A DNA stretch of 6,982 bases from an uncultured Gammaproteobacteria bacterium (GCA_903889815.1 CAISYX010000334.1:1-6982); one strand, 5' to 3'; shown: positions 1 through 6,982, counted from the first letter of the stretch. Numbers and translations are program-made. The notes: generated from the letters alone by a model not told the origin.

Positions 1-143
1 ACATTGCAGAGCAGATAAAGTCATTTCAGCTGGTCGTCAGTAGAATTGCACATGGTGTGCCTGTTGGCGGGGAGCTCGAGTTTGTTGATGGCAGTACGTT
101 GAACCACGCATTCAAGGGCAGGTTGGTTGTGCGGGCGCCATGA
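1..143 (+). CDS. C-terminal fragment of an unidentified protein (5' end outside window)
   Basis: The reading frame whose codons begin at position 3 is open from the window edge to a TGA at 141-143, giving 46 residues that end in GRLVVRAP. It is the only + frame open across this stretch: the other two meet stops at 16-18 and 41-43. The TGA overlaps the first ATG of rnd in an ATGA arrangement, which is typical of translationally coupled genes and supports this being a real gene end. The fragment has a short helix-like start (IAEQIKSFQLVVSRIAHG) followed by alternating hydrophobic residues that suggest beta strands (ELEFV, GRLVV). I do not recognise the family, and 46 residues are too few to assign a function. 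Coding by frame and context is likely; identity is unknown. Confidence 0.6.
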   Translation, partial: IAEQIKSFQLVVSRIAHGVPVGGELEFVDGSTLNHAFKGRLVVRAP

Positions 144-1291
144 TGACACTCTCTCAAGCACTTACTGAATATGTTCTTGTCACAGACAACAATACTCTGG
201 CTGAGCTCTGCGTGCAGTGGCAACACTGCAGCGTCCTCGCACTGGATACTGAGTTCATCCGGATTGATACGTTTCATCCGCGACTTGGGCTGATTCAGGT
301 ATGTGACGGTCAGACCAATTACCTTCTGGATCCATTGGCGATTACGCATTGGGCAGCTTTCTCCAATGTTCTCGACAACCCCCGTGTCCTGAAGTCCTTG
401 CATTCTTGCTCGGAAGATCTGGTGGTTTTCAAAGGCTTTTTCGGTAAGGTGCCGACACCATTGTTCGATACCCAGCGTGCTGCAGCCTTTCTTGGCTATG
501 GGTACAGCATCAGTTACCAGAATCTTGTGAAGGAAGTTCTTGGTCTCGAAGTCAGCAAGGATCAGACACGCTCGGATTGGCTTCGCAGACCGTTATCGGC
601 AGAGCAACTTGCATACGCTGCGCTGGATGTTGCTTGTATGCCGCAGATTACTGATTTTCTTCAGGAGAAGTTGGCAAGTACAGGTCGCTATGGATGGGCT
701 GTTCATGAGTTTGAACAAATGGTAGCTGGAGCGTCTCTGGAGAGCGGCTCGACTGAATGGAGCAAATACTATCAGTCGCTGGGAATGTCCTGGCGCTTGA
801 ATCCCTTGCAACTTGCCACGCTGCAACGTCTTTGCGCGTGGCGCGAGAAGGTAGCAAGGGAAAAAGACAAACCCCGTAGCTGGATCGCCAAGGACGCCGA
901 CTTGATCGCCCTGTCGGAACGACGTCCTGTTTCGGAATCTGAAGTGCAGAAGATTCCTGACTTGTCTAAACAATTGATGCACAAGTTCCTGACCGAGGTA
1001 CTGCAGATCATTGTGACTCCCCATGGGGGCGAGCCATTGCCACAATCTGCGGCGGATCAACCCCTGACGCCTGCCACGCGGGCCCAGCTCAAGCGTTGTC
1101 AGGAAGAAGTCGCATCCATCGCCCTGGATCTCGGCATTGCACCGGAAGTCCTTGCCCGCAAGAAGCAGCTGCTGCTACTTCTGACAGAGTCCGCCGCGGC
1201 GGGCAAACTGGTGTGGCCGCAGGACATGCGACAATGGCGCCAGGAAGTGCTGGAATCTCGCTTTGCATCCATCCTGAAATATGGCGAGTGA
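140..1291 (+). CDS. rnd: Ribonuclease D
   Basis: This 383-residue protein is close in length to E. coli RNase D (about 375). RNase D is a cytoplasmic 3'-to-5' exoribonuclease of the DEDD superfamily that trims the 3' ends of tRNA precursors and other stable RNAs with two metal ions. All catalytic motifs are visible: Exo I LDTEF with D36 and E38, Exo II with D93 in HSCSEDL, and Exo III YAALD with Y159 and D163, which marks the DEDDy subclass. The DWLRRPLS segment before Exo III is also typical. An HRDC nucleic-acid-binding domain follows from about residue 219 (LNPLQLATLQRLCAWRE) to about 290, and the remainder matches the usual second HRDC-like region. Start: two tandem ATGs (140 and 143) overlap the TGA of the preceding gene. 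There is no strong Shine-Dalgarno sequence, so translational coupling is likely; 140 is chosen, but 143 would change only one residue. The frame is intact. The ycgN gene begins 5 bases after the stop. Confidence 0.96.
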   Translation: MMTLSQALTEYVLVTDNNTLAELCVQWQHCSVLALDTEFIRIDTFHPRLGLIQVCDGQTNYLLDPLAITHWAAFSNVLDNPRVLKSLHSCSEDLVVFKGFFGKVPTPLFDTQRAAAFLGYGYSISYQNLVKEVLGLEVSKDQTRSDWLRRPLSAEQLAYAALDVACMPQITDFLQEKLASTGRYGWAVHEFEQMVAGASLESGSTEWSKYYQSLGMSWRLNPLQLATLQRLCAWREKVAREKDKPRSWIAKDADLIALSERRPVSESEVQKIPDLSKQLMHKFLTEVLQIIVTPHGGEPLPQSAADQPLTPATRAQLKRCQEEVASIALDLGIAPEVLARKKQLLLLLTESAAAGKLVWPQDMRQWRQEVLESRFASILKYGE

Positions 1292-1296
1292 GTACG

Positions 1297-1749
1297 ATGT
1301 CTGTGTCTGAAAAATTCTGGGAAAAGCCTCTCGATTTGCTCAACAGCGAAGAGTGGGAGGCTTTGTGTGACGGCTGCGGGCGTTGTTGCCTCAAAAAGTT
1401 GATCAACAGTCGTAATGAACAGGTGCATTATACGCGCGTAGTCTGCCGTTATCTTGATCAGGAAAAGTGCCGCTGTCAGTCCTACGAGCGCCGCCAGATC
1501 CTGGTTCCTGACTGTCTCGTACTCGACTTGCAGAATCTACCTTTATTGCACTGGATCCCCGATACTTGCGCCTACCGGCTGCGCTATGAAGGCAAAGCGC
1601 TTCCTGATTGGCATCCGCTTGTCAGCGGCAACAGAGAAGCGATGAAACGCGGGCAGATTACGGTGACAAACAAGGTCATATCGGAAGAATACGTGCACGA
1701 AAAGGGACTGGAAGAACATATCATTCGTTGGGTGAGCGCTGCATGCTAG
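1297..1749 (+). CDS. ycgN: YcgN, UPF0260 / CxxCxxCC-family protein
   Basis: This 150-residue protein matches the length and sequence pattern of E. coli YcgN (UPF0260, in the wider YkgJ-type CxxCxxCC family). The diagnostic cluster CDGCGRCC places cysteines at 24, 27, 30 and 31. Further conserved cysteines lie at 50, 58, 60, 73 and 91, within CRYL, CRCQSYERR, PDC and TCAYRL, followed by the family signature LPDWHPLVSG (102-111). Such clustered cysteines imply a bound metal, zinc or iron-sulfur, but the molecular function is not established. No signal peptide or membrane segment is seen, so it is presumably cytoplasmic. The frame is open upstream to 1096 inside rnd, but the start is set at ATG 1297 because family similarity begins there and rnd ends at 1291. 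The ribosome-binding sequence is weak, which fits coupling to rnd. An extra cysteine (C150) is the last residue. The gene overlaps the next one by 7 bases. Confidence 0.95.
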   Translation: MSVSEKFWEKPLDLLNSEEWEALCDGCGRCCLKKLINSRNEQVHYTRVVCRYLDQEKCRCQSYERRQILVPDCLVLDLQNLPLLHWIPDTCAYRLRYEGKALPDWHPLVSGNREAMKRGQITVTNKVISEEYVHEKGLEEHIIRWVSAAC

Positions 1750-2108
1750 ACATCTATGATTATGTAGTCGGCTGGGCTGTTTACATTGCCTGTGGCACGC
1801 TGTGCTACATGATTTTTTATCGATTTACCGGAATGCTCAGTTTCAAACCTCTGGCAAATACATTGCGAGCCATCCTCCTGGCGCTGATGTTCACTCCATG
1901 GTACGTAAGTCCCGGCAGTGATCTGCTGGCACCAGCACTTATCGTTGTCTTGCTGGACATGGTGACAGTAGGCGGAACGAGCTTCGTCCGAGCGTTGGTC
2001 CCACTGAGTATGTCAGTAGCAGCTGCTGTCTTTTTCGCTCTCCTCATGCGGCTGTTCAAGCGCATGCTGAGATACTTTTTTCAGAAGTCTGATGCCAAGC
2101 CAGGATGA
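1743..2108 (+). CDS. Small multi-pass inner-membrane protein, function unknown
   Basis: I do not recognise this 121-residue protein. It is clearly hydrophobic, with probable membrane segments at about residues 7-26, 38-54, 61-78 and 84-105. A short loop contains SPGSD (56-60), an acidic residue (D72) sits inside the third segment, and the C-terminal tail is basic (RLFKRMLRY then QKSDAK). There is no cleavable signal peptide pattern, and the first segment starts almost at the N terminus. Charges give mixed topology signals: K/R in the 27-42 loop, at R83 and in the tail cannot all be cytoplasmic if every segment crosses fully, so one central segment may be re-entrant. The ATG at 1743 overlaps the end of ycgN by 7 bases, which supports this start and suggests translational coupling. 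The frame is open upstream to 1608, but that part overlaps ycgN and is unlikely to be translated. Coding is well supported by hydrophobic pattern and packing; the role is unknown. Confidence 0.82.
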   Translation: MLDIYDYVVGWAVYIACGTLCYMIFYRFTGMLSFKPLANTLRAILLALMFTPWYVSPGSDLLAPALIVVLLDMVTVGGTSFVRALVPLSMSVAAAVFFALLMRLFKRMLRYFFQKSDAKPG

Positions 2109-2175
2109 GAACCAATATCAACCGTCAAGCGTAGAAACCTCATGAAGCGCGGATGCGATTTATAGTGCAGTCGGA

Positions 2176-2204
2176 TTGACCAAACAATTAAAGAAATAAA
2201 TGCA
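2176..2204 (+). promoter_or_regulatory. Possible sigma-70 promoter for fadD (weak)
   Basis: In the 121-base gap before fadD, TTGACC at 2176-2181 matches the -35 consensus at five of six positions. The region 15-18 bases downstream is A/T-rich, but no hexamer there is a good -10 match (TAAATG at 2197-2202 is about three of six). A second partial element, TATAGT at 2161-2166, resembles a -10 but has no good -35 at the right distance. Transcription starting just after either site would still include the strong ribosome-binding site at 2217. This is suggested by sequence only. Confidence 0.25.
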
Positions 2205-2216
2205 AATACGACACTT

Positions 2217-2222
2217 GGGGAG
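2217..2222 (+). promoter_or_regulatory. Ribosome-binding site deciding the fadD start
   Basis: GGGGAG lies 7 bases upstream of the ATG at 2230, a near-ideal Shine-Dalgarno spacing. The alternative in-frame ATG at 2200 is preceded only by an A-rich stretch (AAAGAAATAA) without a comparable site. This favours 2230 as the start. Confidence 0.75.
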
Positions 2223-2229
2223 AGCGGCG

Positions 2230-3909
2230 ATGCCAGAAGCCAAAACGAGTGAATTGACAGGAGACCTGGATCCGGCTCAGTTCTCTCACGTTCCGGAAGT
2301 TTACGAACACGCATTTCGAACTTATGGAGAACGTCCAGCTTTCACAGCATTGGGCCATACTATTTCCTATGAAGACCTCGAACGTTTCAGCGATCAGTTT
2401 TGCGAATTCCTGATTGGCCAGTCTACGCTTTCGGCGGGTGACCGTATCGCCATTCAGTTGCCCAATATTCTTCAATTCCCGGTTGCCGCGCTGGGAGCCA
2501 TGAAGGCGGGTCTTGTGCTCGTAAACACCAACCCGCTTTATACCGCCCGTGAGATGTCTCATCAATTCAAAGACTCTGGCGTAAAAGCCGTTGTGATACT
2601 CGCCAACTTTTGCGATAAGTTGGAGCAGGTTCTTCCTGAAACGGACATTCGTGTCGTCGTTGTGACGGAACTGGGGGACATGCTTCCGAGGCTTAACAGA
2701 ATCGCCATCAATTTCGCCTTGCGTTACCTTAAAAAGCTGGTCCCGAGATATGCTTTGCCATCTGCGATTAGCTGGCGTGGAATTGTCAAGGGACGAGGGG
2801 CAGAGACGCCAGTCGCCAGCAGGGAGTCTGGAACAGATACTGCAATTATTCTTTATACCGGCGGTACTACGGGCGTTGCCAAAGGCGCTATGCTGACACA
2901 CGCCAATCTGCTGGCGAATATGATGCAGCTGCGAGCTGTGAGCATTTCAGTCATCAAGGATGGCAGCGATACCATCATCGGGCCTTTGCCGCTCTATCAC
3001 ACCTATGCGTTCATGTTTCACTGCCTGACCATGATTCTGGCGGGCAATCATTCAGTGCTGATTCCCAACCCCCGTGACATTGATGGCTTGATAAAAGTCA
3101 TGCGCAAGGCACGCGCCAATGGCTTTGTCGGCATCAATACCTTGTATCTGGCGTTGTGCCGCCACAAGGATATAGGGAAGGTTGACTTCAGCGACATGCG
3201 CTTTGCAGGTGCCGGCGGTATGGCTTTGACTGTGAACGTGGCGCGAGAATGGACTCGAATAACCAACTGTGAAGTCTTTGAAGGGTATGGACTCACTGAA
3301 TGTTCGCCGGTAGTCACGGTCAACAGACCCGGCCAGGTGAGGCTTGGGACCGTTGGCCCTGCTGTGCCAGATACTCAGCTGCAGGTTGTGGATGATGCAG
3401 GTGTGGTGGGTGGTGTTGGCGACAAGGGCGAGCTGTGGGTTCGCGGTCCGCAAGTCATGAAAGGCTATTGGCAGAATCCGGAAGCCACAGCAGACGCCAT
3501 CACTTCAGACGGTTGGTTCAAGACCGGAGACTATGCGACCATCGATTCAGAGGGTTACGTGAGCATTGTCGATCGCAAGAAGGACATGATCATTGTCTCC
3601 GGATTCAATGTGTTTCCCAGTGAAGTGGAAGAGCTGATCAATGCCCACCCGGGTGTTTTCGAATCTGCTGTGATCGGTATACCGAGTGAGCGCAGTGGAG
3701 AGGCTGTCAAGCTGTTCATAGTGCCACGTGACCCGGCTCTGGATGCAGAGAACATGAAGGCCTATTGCCGCGAGAATCTCACTGCATACAAGGTTCCCAG
3801 GGAAATTGTGTTCGTCAAGGATCTGCCAAAGTCCAACGTTGGCAAAATATTGCGACGCGAATTGCGGGAGCAGGAAATGGCGCGCTTGAAAAGCCACGGC
3901 AGTCAGTAA
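2230..3909 (+). CDS. fadD: Long-chain-fatty-acid--CoA ligase (acyl-CoA synthetase)
   Basis: FadD activates free fatty acids with ATP and CoA through an acyl-AMP intermediate, feeding beta-oxidation and lipid synthesis at the inner face of the cytoplasmic membrane. The 559-residue product matches FadD of E. coli (561) and Pseudomonas. Motifs in order: the N-terminal RIAIQLPN and NTNPLYTAREM typical of FadD; the ATP-binding loop YTGGTTGVAKG (209-219); PLPLYHTYAF; the adenylate-binding YGLTE (353-357); GDY with the ribose-contacting D434; the linker and fatty-acyl signature DRKKDMIIVSGFNVFPSE from 448; and NVGKILRREL with the catalytic lysine K539. The ANL large and small domains are both complete. 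Start ATG 2230 is chosen over ATG 2200 (which would add ten residues, MQIRHLGRAA) because of the strong Shine-Dalgarno sequence at 2217. It sits 121 bases after the membrane-protein gene and 42 bases before hrpA. I see no clear FadR or PsrA operator. The gene symbol follows family identity; paralogues elsewhere in the genome (fadD1/fadD2) cannot be excluded. Confidence 0.96.
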   Translation: MPEAKTSELTGDLDPAQFSHVPEVYEHAFRTYGERPAFTALGHTISYEDLERFSDQFCEFLIGQSTLSAGDRIAIQLPNILQFPVAALGAMKAGLVLVNTNPLYTAREMSHQFKDSGVKAVVILANFCDKLEQVLPETDIRVVVVTELGDMLPRLNRIAINFALRYLKKLVPRYALPSAISWRGIVKGRGAETPVASRESGTDTAIILYTGGTTGVAKGAMLTHANLLANMMQLRAVSISVIKDGSDTIIGPLPLYHTYAFMFHCLTMILAGNHSVLIPNPRDIDGLIKVMRKARANGFVGINTLYLALCRHKDIGKVDFSDMRFAGAGGMALTVNVAREWTRITNCEVFEGYGLTECSPVVTVNRPGQVRLGTVGPAVPDTQLQVVDDAGVVGGVGDKGELWVRGPQVMKGYWQNPEATADAITSDGWFKTGDYATIDSEGYVSIVDRKKDMIIVSGFNVFPSEVEELINAHPGVFESAVIGIPSERSGEAVKLFIVPRDPALDAENMKAYCRENLTAYKVPREIVFVKDLPKSNVGKILRRELREQEMARLKSHGSQ

Positions 3910-3936
3910 CCAGAGAACGACAGTTCTTCATGACGC

Positions 3937-3941
3937 AGGGA
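3937..3941 (+). promoter_or_regulatory. Ribosome-binding site supporting the TTG start of hrpA
   Basis: AGGGA lies 10 bases upstream of TTG 3952. It is the only plausible Shine-Dalgarno sequence between the in-frame stop at 3931-3933 and the conserved part of HrpA. It also sits just after an ATG in another frame (3930), for which it would be misplaced. Confidence 0.5.
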
Positions 3942-3951
3942 AACCACGCAC

Positions 3952-6900
3952 TTGCAGGATACCTTCCAGACACAGATACACGCCTGTGCAACACGCGATC
4001 GCCATGCACTGCAGACTTTGCTGCGACAAGCGCAACGTGCGCGCGTCGATTCTGACGAAGGCCAAATCCTGTTGGCCAGACTGAAGGAGCGATTGCAGCA
4101 CTGCGCCGCTCAGATCGCCGACCGTCGCCAATTGTTGCCCCGCATCTCCTATCCCGAAAACCTGCCGGTGTCAGAGCGGCGGGAGGCGATTGCCGCTGCC
4201 ATTCGTGAACATCAGGTCGTGGTGATTGCTGGCGATACCGGGTCGGGCAAGACAACACAACTACCCAAGATATGTCTTGAATTGGGGCTCGGGGTTCGCG
4301 GGCTGATTGGGCACACCCAGCCGCGTCGACTTGCTGCCCGCGCAGTAGCGACACGCATCGCTGAAGAGCTGGCCGTTCCATTGGGCGGCGTCGTTGGCTA
4401 TCAGGTGCGCTTTTCCGACAGCACCAGTTCCGACACGCTCATCAAACTGATGACAGACGGTATATTGCTTGCGGAGATTCAACAGGATCGCTACCTCTCC
4501 AAATACGAAGTTCTGATAATCGACGAAGCGCACGAGCGCAGCCTCAATATTGATTTCATTCTCGGTTACCTGTCGCAATTGCTGGTGAAAAGGCCAGACC
4601 TCAAAGTCATCATCACCTCTGCAACAATCGATGTGGAGAAATTTTCTGCTCATTTTGGCAATGCTCCGATCGTAACCGTGGCTGGACGAACCTATCCGGT
4701 GGATATTCTGTATCGACCTGTGGAAGAAGGCTCAGACCAGAGTGAAGAGCCTCTGATGCAGGGCATCATTGATGCATTGCGGGAAATCGAGGCCTTGGAG
4801 AAGTCGCAGCGACCAGCGTTGCAGGATGTCCTGGTATTCCTGAGCGGGGAGCGTGAGATTCGTGATGTGGCGATGGCGCTTCGAAAAGCCGATCTGCATC
4901 ACACCGAGATTCTGCCCCTCTATGCGCGCTTGACGCCTGCCGAGCAACAAAAGATTTTCCTGCCAATGAAAGGGCGCAAAATTGTGCTCGCAACGAACGT
5001 GGCTGAAACATCCATTACAGTGCCAGGTATTGCCTATGTCATCGATACTGGTCTTGCTCGCATCAGTCGCTACAGTGTGCAAAGCAAGGTGCAGCGACTT
5101 CCAATTGAGCGAGTGTCACAGGCAAGCGCAAACCAACGCGCCGGGCGCTGCGGGCGGGTAGGGCACGGCACCTGTTTTCGACTTTACGATTCGGAGGACT
5201 TTGCTTCTCGACCGCTCTTCACCGAGCCGGAGATTCAGCGCACCAATCTGAGTGCCGTCATTCTGCAGATGCTCGCACTTGGGCTGGGTGACATTGAAGC
5301 GTTCCCGTTTCTGGACAAGCCTGATAGAAGGTCAGTGAATGATGGGCTCAAATTGCTGCAGGAGCTCGGCGCGCTGGACGAACAACGGCGAATTACTTCA
5401 GCAGGGCGCCTTCTTGCTGCGCTGCCTGTGGACCCTCGCCTGGGCATAATGTTGATCGAAGCTGAGTCGCGCAACTGCCTGCAGGAAGTACTGATCATCG
5501 TCAGTGCTCTCAGTGTTCAGGACCCCCGAGAGTTTCCAGCAGACAAGAAGCAGTCTGCGAGAGAAAAGCATGTGTTGTTTGCGCACAAGGAATCCGATTT
5601 CCTTTCCTGGATCATTCTATGGTCAGAGTTCGAAAAGCAGCGCCAGGCATTGACCAATTCAGGCCTGAAAGATTTTTGCCGCAAGCATTTTCTATCGCAT
5701 GTGCGCATGCGTGAGTGGCGTGAAACGCATCGCCAATTGTATCTGATGAGCCAACACCTTGGGTTTCGAGAGAATCGTCGCGTCGACACCATCATCAAGC
5801 ACGAGGACATCAATTACGAAGCAGTGCATCGGGCAATAATTCGTGGATCATTGAATCAACTGGGAATGAAAACAGAGGACGCTCTTTACCTCGGAAGCCG
5901 AAGTCGCAAGTTCTCAATTTTCCCCACATCGACATTGGCACGCAAAATGCCCAAATGGCTAGTCACAGCCGAGCTAATGGAAACCAGTCGTCTGTATGCA
6001 ACACAGGCGGCCTCCATTCAACCGGAATGGGTGTTGGATGCTGCCGTTGGATTGCTGCGCCACGAATACTCGGAGCCACACTGGGAGAAGAGCAGGGGGC
6101 AGGTTATAGCTTTTGACAGAATCAGCCTGTTCGGACTTACCTTGATAGAGCGCAAACGAGTCTCATATTCCAGTATCGATCCTGTTGCCAGTCGTGAAAT
6201 TTTCATTCGCGAAGGACTTGCCGCGATGCAGCTGGAAACGCGCGCTCCGTTTTATCTGCACAATGCAGCTTTGCTCGAGAGTATTCGCAAGGAGGAAGAA
6301 AAACTTCGCCGACCGGAAAGCATTGTGAGCGAGGAACGAATTTTTGACTTCTTTGCCAGCAAAATTCCGCCCGGTATCTGTGACACTCGTTCACTGGAAT
6401 CCTGGGCGCGACAGCAAAAGCTCAAATCGGGCAGTACAGGCTTGGAGCTTGGACGAGAAGATCTGATGAGCGCGGAAATTACAGAAAAATTGCGACTCGA
6501 TTTCCCGGACGCTTTAGCTGTCAAAAGCAATGTCCTGCGCATCGATTATCTCTTTGAACCTGGCGAGGATCTCGACGGCGCCAGTATCGATGTGCCGCTG
6601 GAACTGCTGCTGATGCTGAAGCAGAGCAATCTCGACTGGGCCGTTCCTGGTAACTTGCAGGAGCGAAGTGTGTTCCTGATGAAGAATCTGCCCAAACATT
6701 TGCGCAAACTGTTTGTGCCTCTTCCCGACTTCATAGAAGGCTTCCTTGCATGGCAGGTGGCTTTGCCTGTAACTGCTGACGCTCCGGGCCTGCGCGATCA
6801 ACTGCGAGACTATGCGCGCCGCTCACGAGGGATCAGGCTGGAGGAGGGGGTTCTGGAGGCCATTTTGCTTCCCGTGCATCTGCAGCCCTGGATTAGAGTA

Positions 6901-6982
6901 CTCGATGACGTCGGCAAAGAGATCGCCCGGAGCCAGTCGCTGTCACGGCTGCAGAAGCAATTTGCTCGAACTGCTGTTTTGC
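3952..6982 (+). CDS. hrpA: ATP-dependent RNA helicase HrpA (DEAH box), 3' end outside window
   Basis: HrpA is a large cytoplasmic DEAH-box RNA helicase (about 1,300 residues in E. coli) linked to mRNA processing and rescue of stalled ribosomes. About 1,010 codons are present with an uninterrupted frame to the window edge. Numbered from TTG 3952: a helical, charged N-terminal region (1-63, including the family's RDRHAL-type segment); then SYPENLPVS; Walker A GDTGSGKT (94-101); HTQPRRLAAR; DEAH (191-194); motif III SAT (223-225); FLSGEREIRD; LATNVAETS (from 346); and motif VI QRAGRCGR (395-402). The helicase-associated (HA2/winged-helix) region follows with PVDPRL, then VRMREW (from 584), an OB-fold region around 621-665 (SRSRKFSIFP), and the start of the HrpA-specific C-terminal region (DUF3418, EYSEPHWEK onward). 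Start: no ATG lies in frame between the stop at 3931 and the helicase motifs. TTG 3952, with AGGGA 10 bases upstream, gives 63 residues before the conserved block, close to about 70 in E. coli. Identity is sure; the start is tentative. Confidence 0.96.
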   Translation, partial: MQDTFQTQIHACATRDRHALQTLLRQAQRARVDSDEGQILLARLKERLQHCAAQIADRRQLLPRISYPENLPVSERREAIAAAIREHQVVVIAGDTGSGKTTQLPKICLELGLGVRGLIGHTQPRRLAARAVATRIAEELAVPLGGVVGYQVRFSDSTSSDTLIKLMTDGILLAEIQQDRYLSKYEVLIIDEAHERSLNIDFILGYLSQLLVKRPDLKVIITSATIDVEKFSAHFGNAPIVTVAGRTYPVDILYRPVEEGSDQSEEPLMQGIIDALREIEALEKSQRPALQDVLVFLSGEREIRDVAMALRKADLHHTEILPLYARLTPAEQQKIFLPMKGRKIVLATNVAETSITVPGIAYVIDTGLARISRYSVQSKVQRLPIERVSQASANQRAGRCGRVGHGTCFRLYDSEDFASRPLFTEPEIQRTNLSAVILQMLALGLGDIEAFPFLDKPDRRSVNDGLKLLQELGALDEQRRITSAGRLLAALPVDPRLGIMLIEAESRNCLQEVLIIVSALSVQDPREFPADKKQSAREKHVLFAHKESDFLSWIILWSEFEKQRQALTNSGLKDFCRKHFLSHVRMREWRETHRQLYLMSQHLGFRENRRVDTIIKHEDINYEAVHRAIIRGSLNQLGMKTEDALYLGSRSRKFSIFPTSTLARKMPKWLVTAELMETSRLYATQAASIQPEWVLDAAVGLLRHEYSEPHWEKSRGQVIAFDRISLFGLTLIERKRVSYSSIDPVASREIFIREGLAAMQLETRAPFYLHNAALLESIRKEEEKLRRPESIVSEERIFDFFASKIPPGICDTRSLESWARQQKLKSGSTGLELGREDLMSAEITEKLRLDFPDALAVKSNVLRIDYLFEPGEDLDGASIDVPLELLLMLKQSNLDWAVPGNLQERSVFLMKNLPKHLRKLFVPLPDFIEGFLAWQVALPVTADAPGLRDQLRDYARRSRGIRLEEGVLEAILLPVHLQPWIRVLDDVGKEIARSQSLSRLQKQFARTAVL

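Noticed and set aside
593..1060. 155-codon open frame on the - strand inside rnd
   Set aside because: The rnd frame here is fixed by Exo III and HRDC motifs, and the reverse frame shows no domain.
1096..1296. 67-codon upstream extension of ycgN
   Set aside because: It lies inside the rnd coding region, and similarity to YcgN begins exactly at ATG 1297. The extension is an overlap artefact.
2171..2195. Possible FadR or PsrA operator before fadD (GACCA and CAAAC half-site-like strings)
   Set aside because: There is no matching inverted half at a suitable distance, so the sequence does not form the palindrome either regulator needs.
2188..2901. 237-codon open frame on the - strand
   Set aside because: It lies almost wholly antisense to the fadD coding region, whose frame is confirmed by family motifs. 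The translation has no recognisable domain and no ribosome-binding site worth noting.
3910..3951. Terminator between fadD and hrpA
   Set aside because: No stable GC-rich stem followed by a T run is present, and the gap is too short and unstructured.
3815..4381. 188-codon open frame on the - strand across the fadD/hrpA junction
   Set aside because: It is antisense to the end of fadD and the N-terminal and Walker A region of hrpA. Its translation is low-complexity and rich in Arg, Ala and Ser, as shadow frames often are.
5137..5157. Cysteine in helicase motif VI (QRAGRCGR) as an unusual substitution
   Set aside because: E. coli HrpA also has a cysteine here (QRKGRCGR), so it is normal for the family.

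Overview
This 6,982-base window reads as an ordinary, dense, one-strand stretch of a gammaproteobacterial chromosome. All supported genes lie on the + strand: the tail of an unidentified gene, rnd (RNase D), ycgN (UPF0260 cysteine-cluster protein), a small unnamed integral membrane protein, fadD (long-chain acyl-CoA synthetase) and the first ~1,010 codons of hrpA (DEAH-box RNA helicase), which runs off the right edge. The gammaproteobacterial assignment rests on the protein families: a full-length RNase D with an HRDC domain, a YcgN close to the E. coli and Pseudomonas form, a FadD that reads very like Pseudomonas FadD1/FadD2, and a long HrpA with the C-terminal extension typical of proteobacterial HrpA. 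Base composition looks close to even. I cannot name a genus; a marine or environmental gammaproteobacterium is a guess.

Layout. Positions 1-2108 look like one tightly packed transcription unit. The upstream gene's stop overlaps the rnd start (ATGA), rnd and ycgN are separated by 5 bases, and ycgN overlaps the membrane-protein gene by 7 bases. The only real gap on the left is 2109-2229 (121 bases). It holds a possible but weak promoter and a strong Shine-Dalgarno sequence in front of fadD. A gap of 42 bases separates fadD from hrpA, which has no in-frame ATG before its helicase motifs and appears to start at TTG 3952. I see no convincing rho-independent terminator anywhere, so fadD and hrpA may be co-transcribed.

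How the genes relate. rnd (exonucleolytic trimming of stable RNA 3' ends) and hrpA (RNA helicase linked to ribosome and mRNA quality control) both act on RNA. fadD activates fatty acids for beta-oxidation and lipid synthesis. ycgN and the membrane protein have no established role. fadD and rnd are also neighbours in E. coli, but there fadD comes first; here rnd comes first and two genes lie between them.

I found no mobile element, CRISPR array, tRNA or rRNA gene, long repeat, pseudogene or obviously foreign segment. I do not think the window holds a novel system. The points most worth a second look are the small membrane protein coupled to ycgN, the non-ATG start of hrpA, and the rearranged fadD/rnd neighbourhood.
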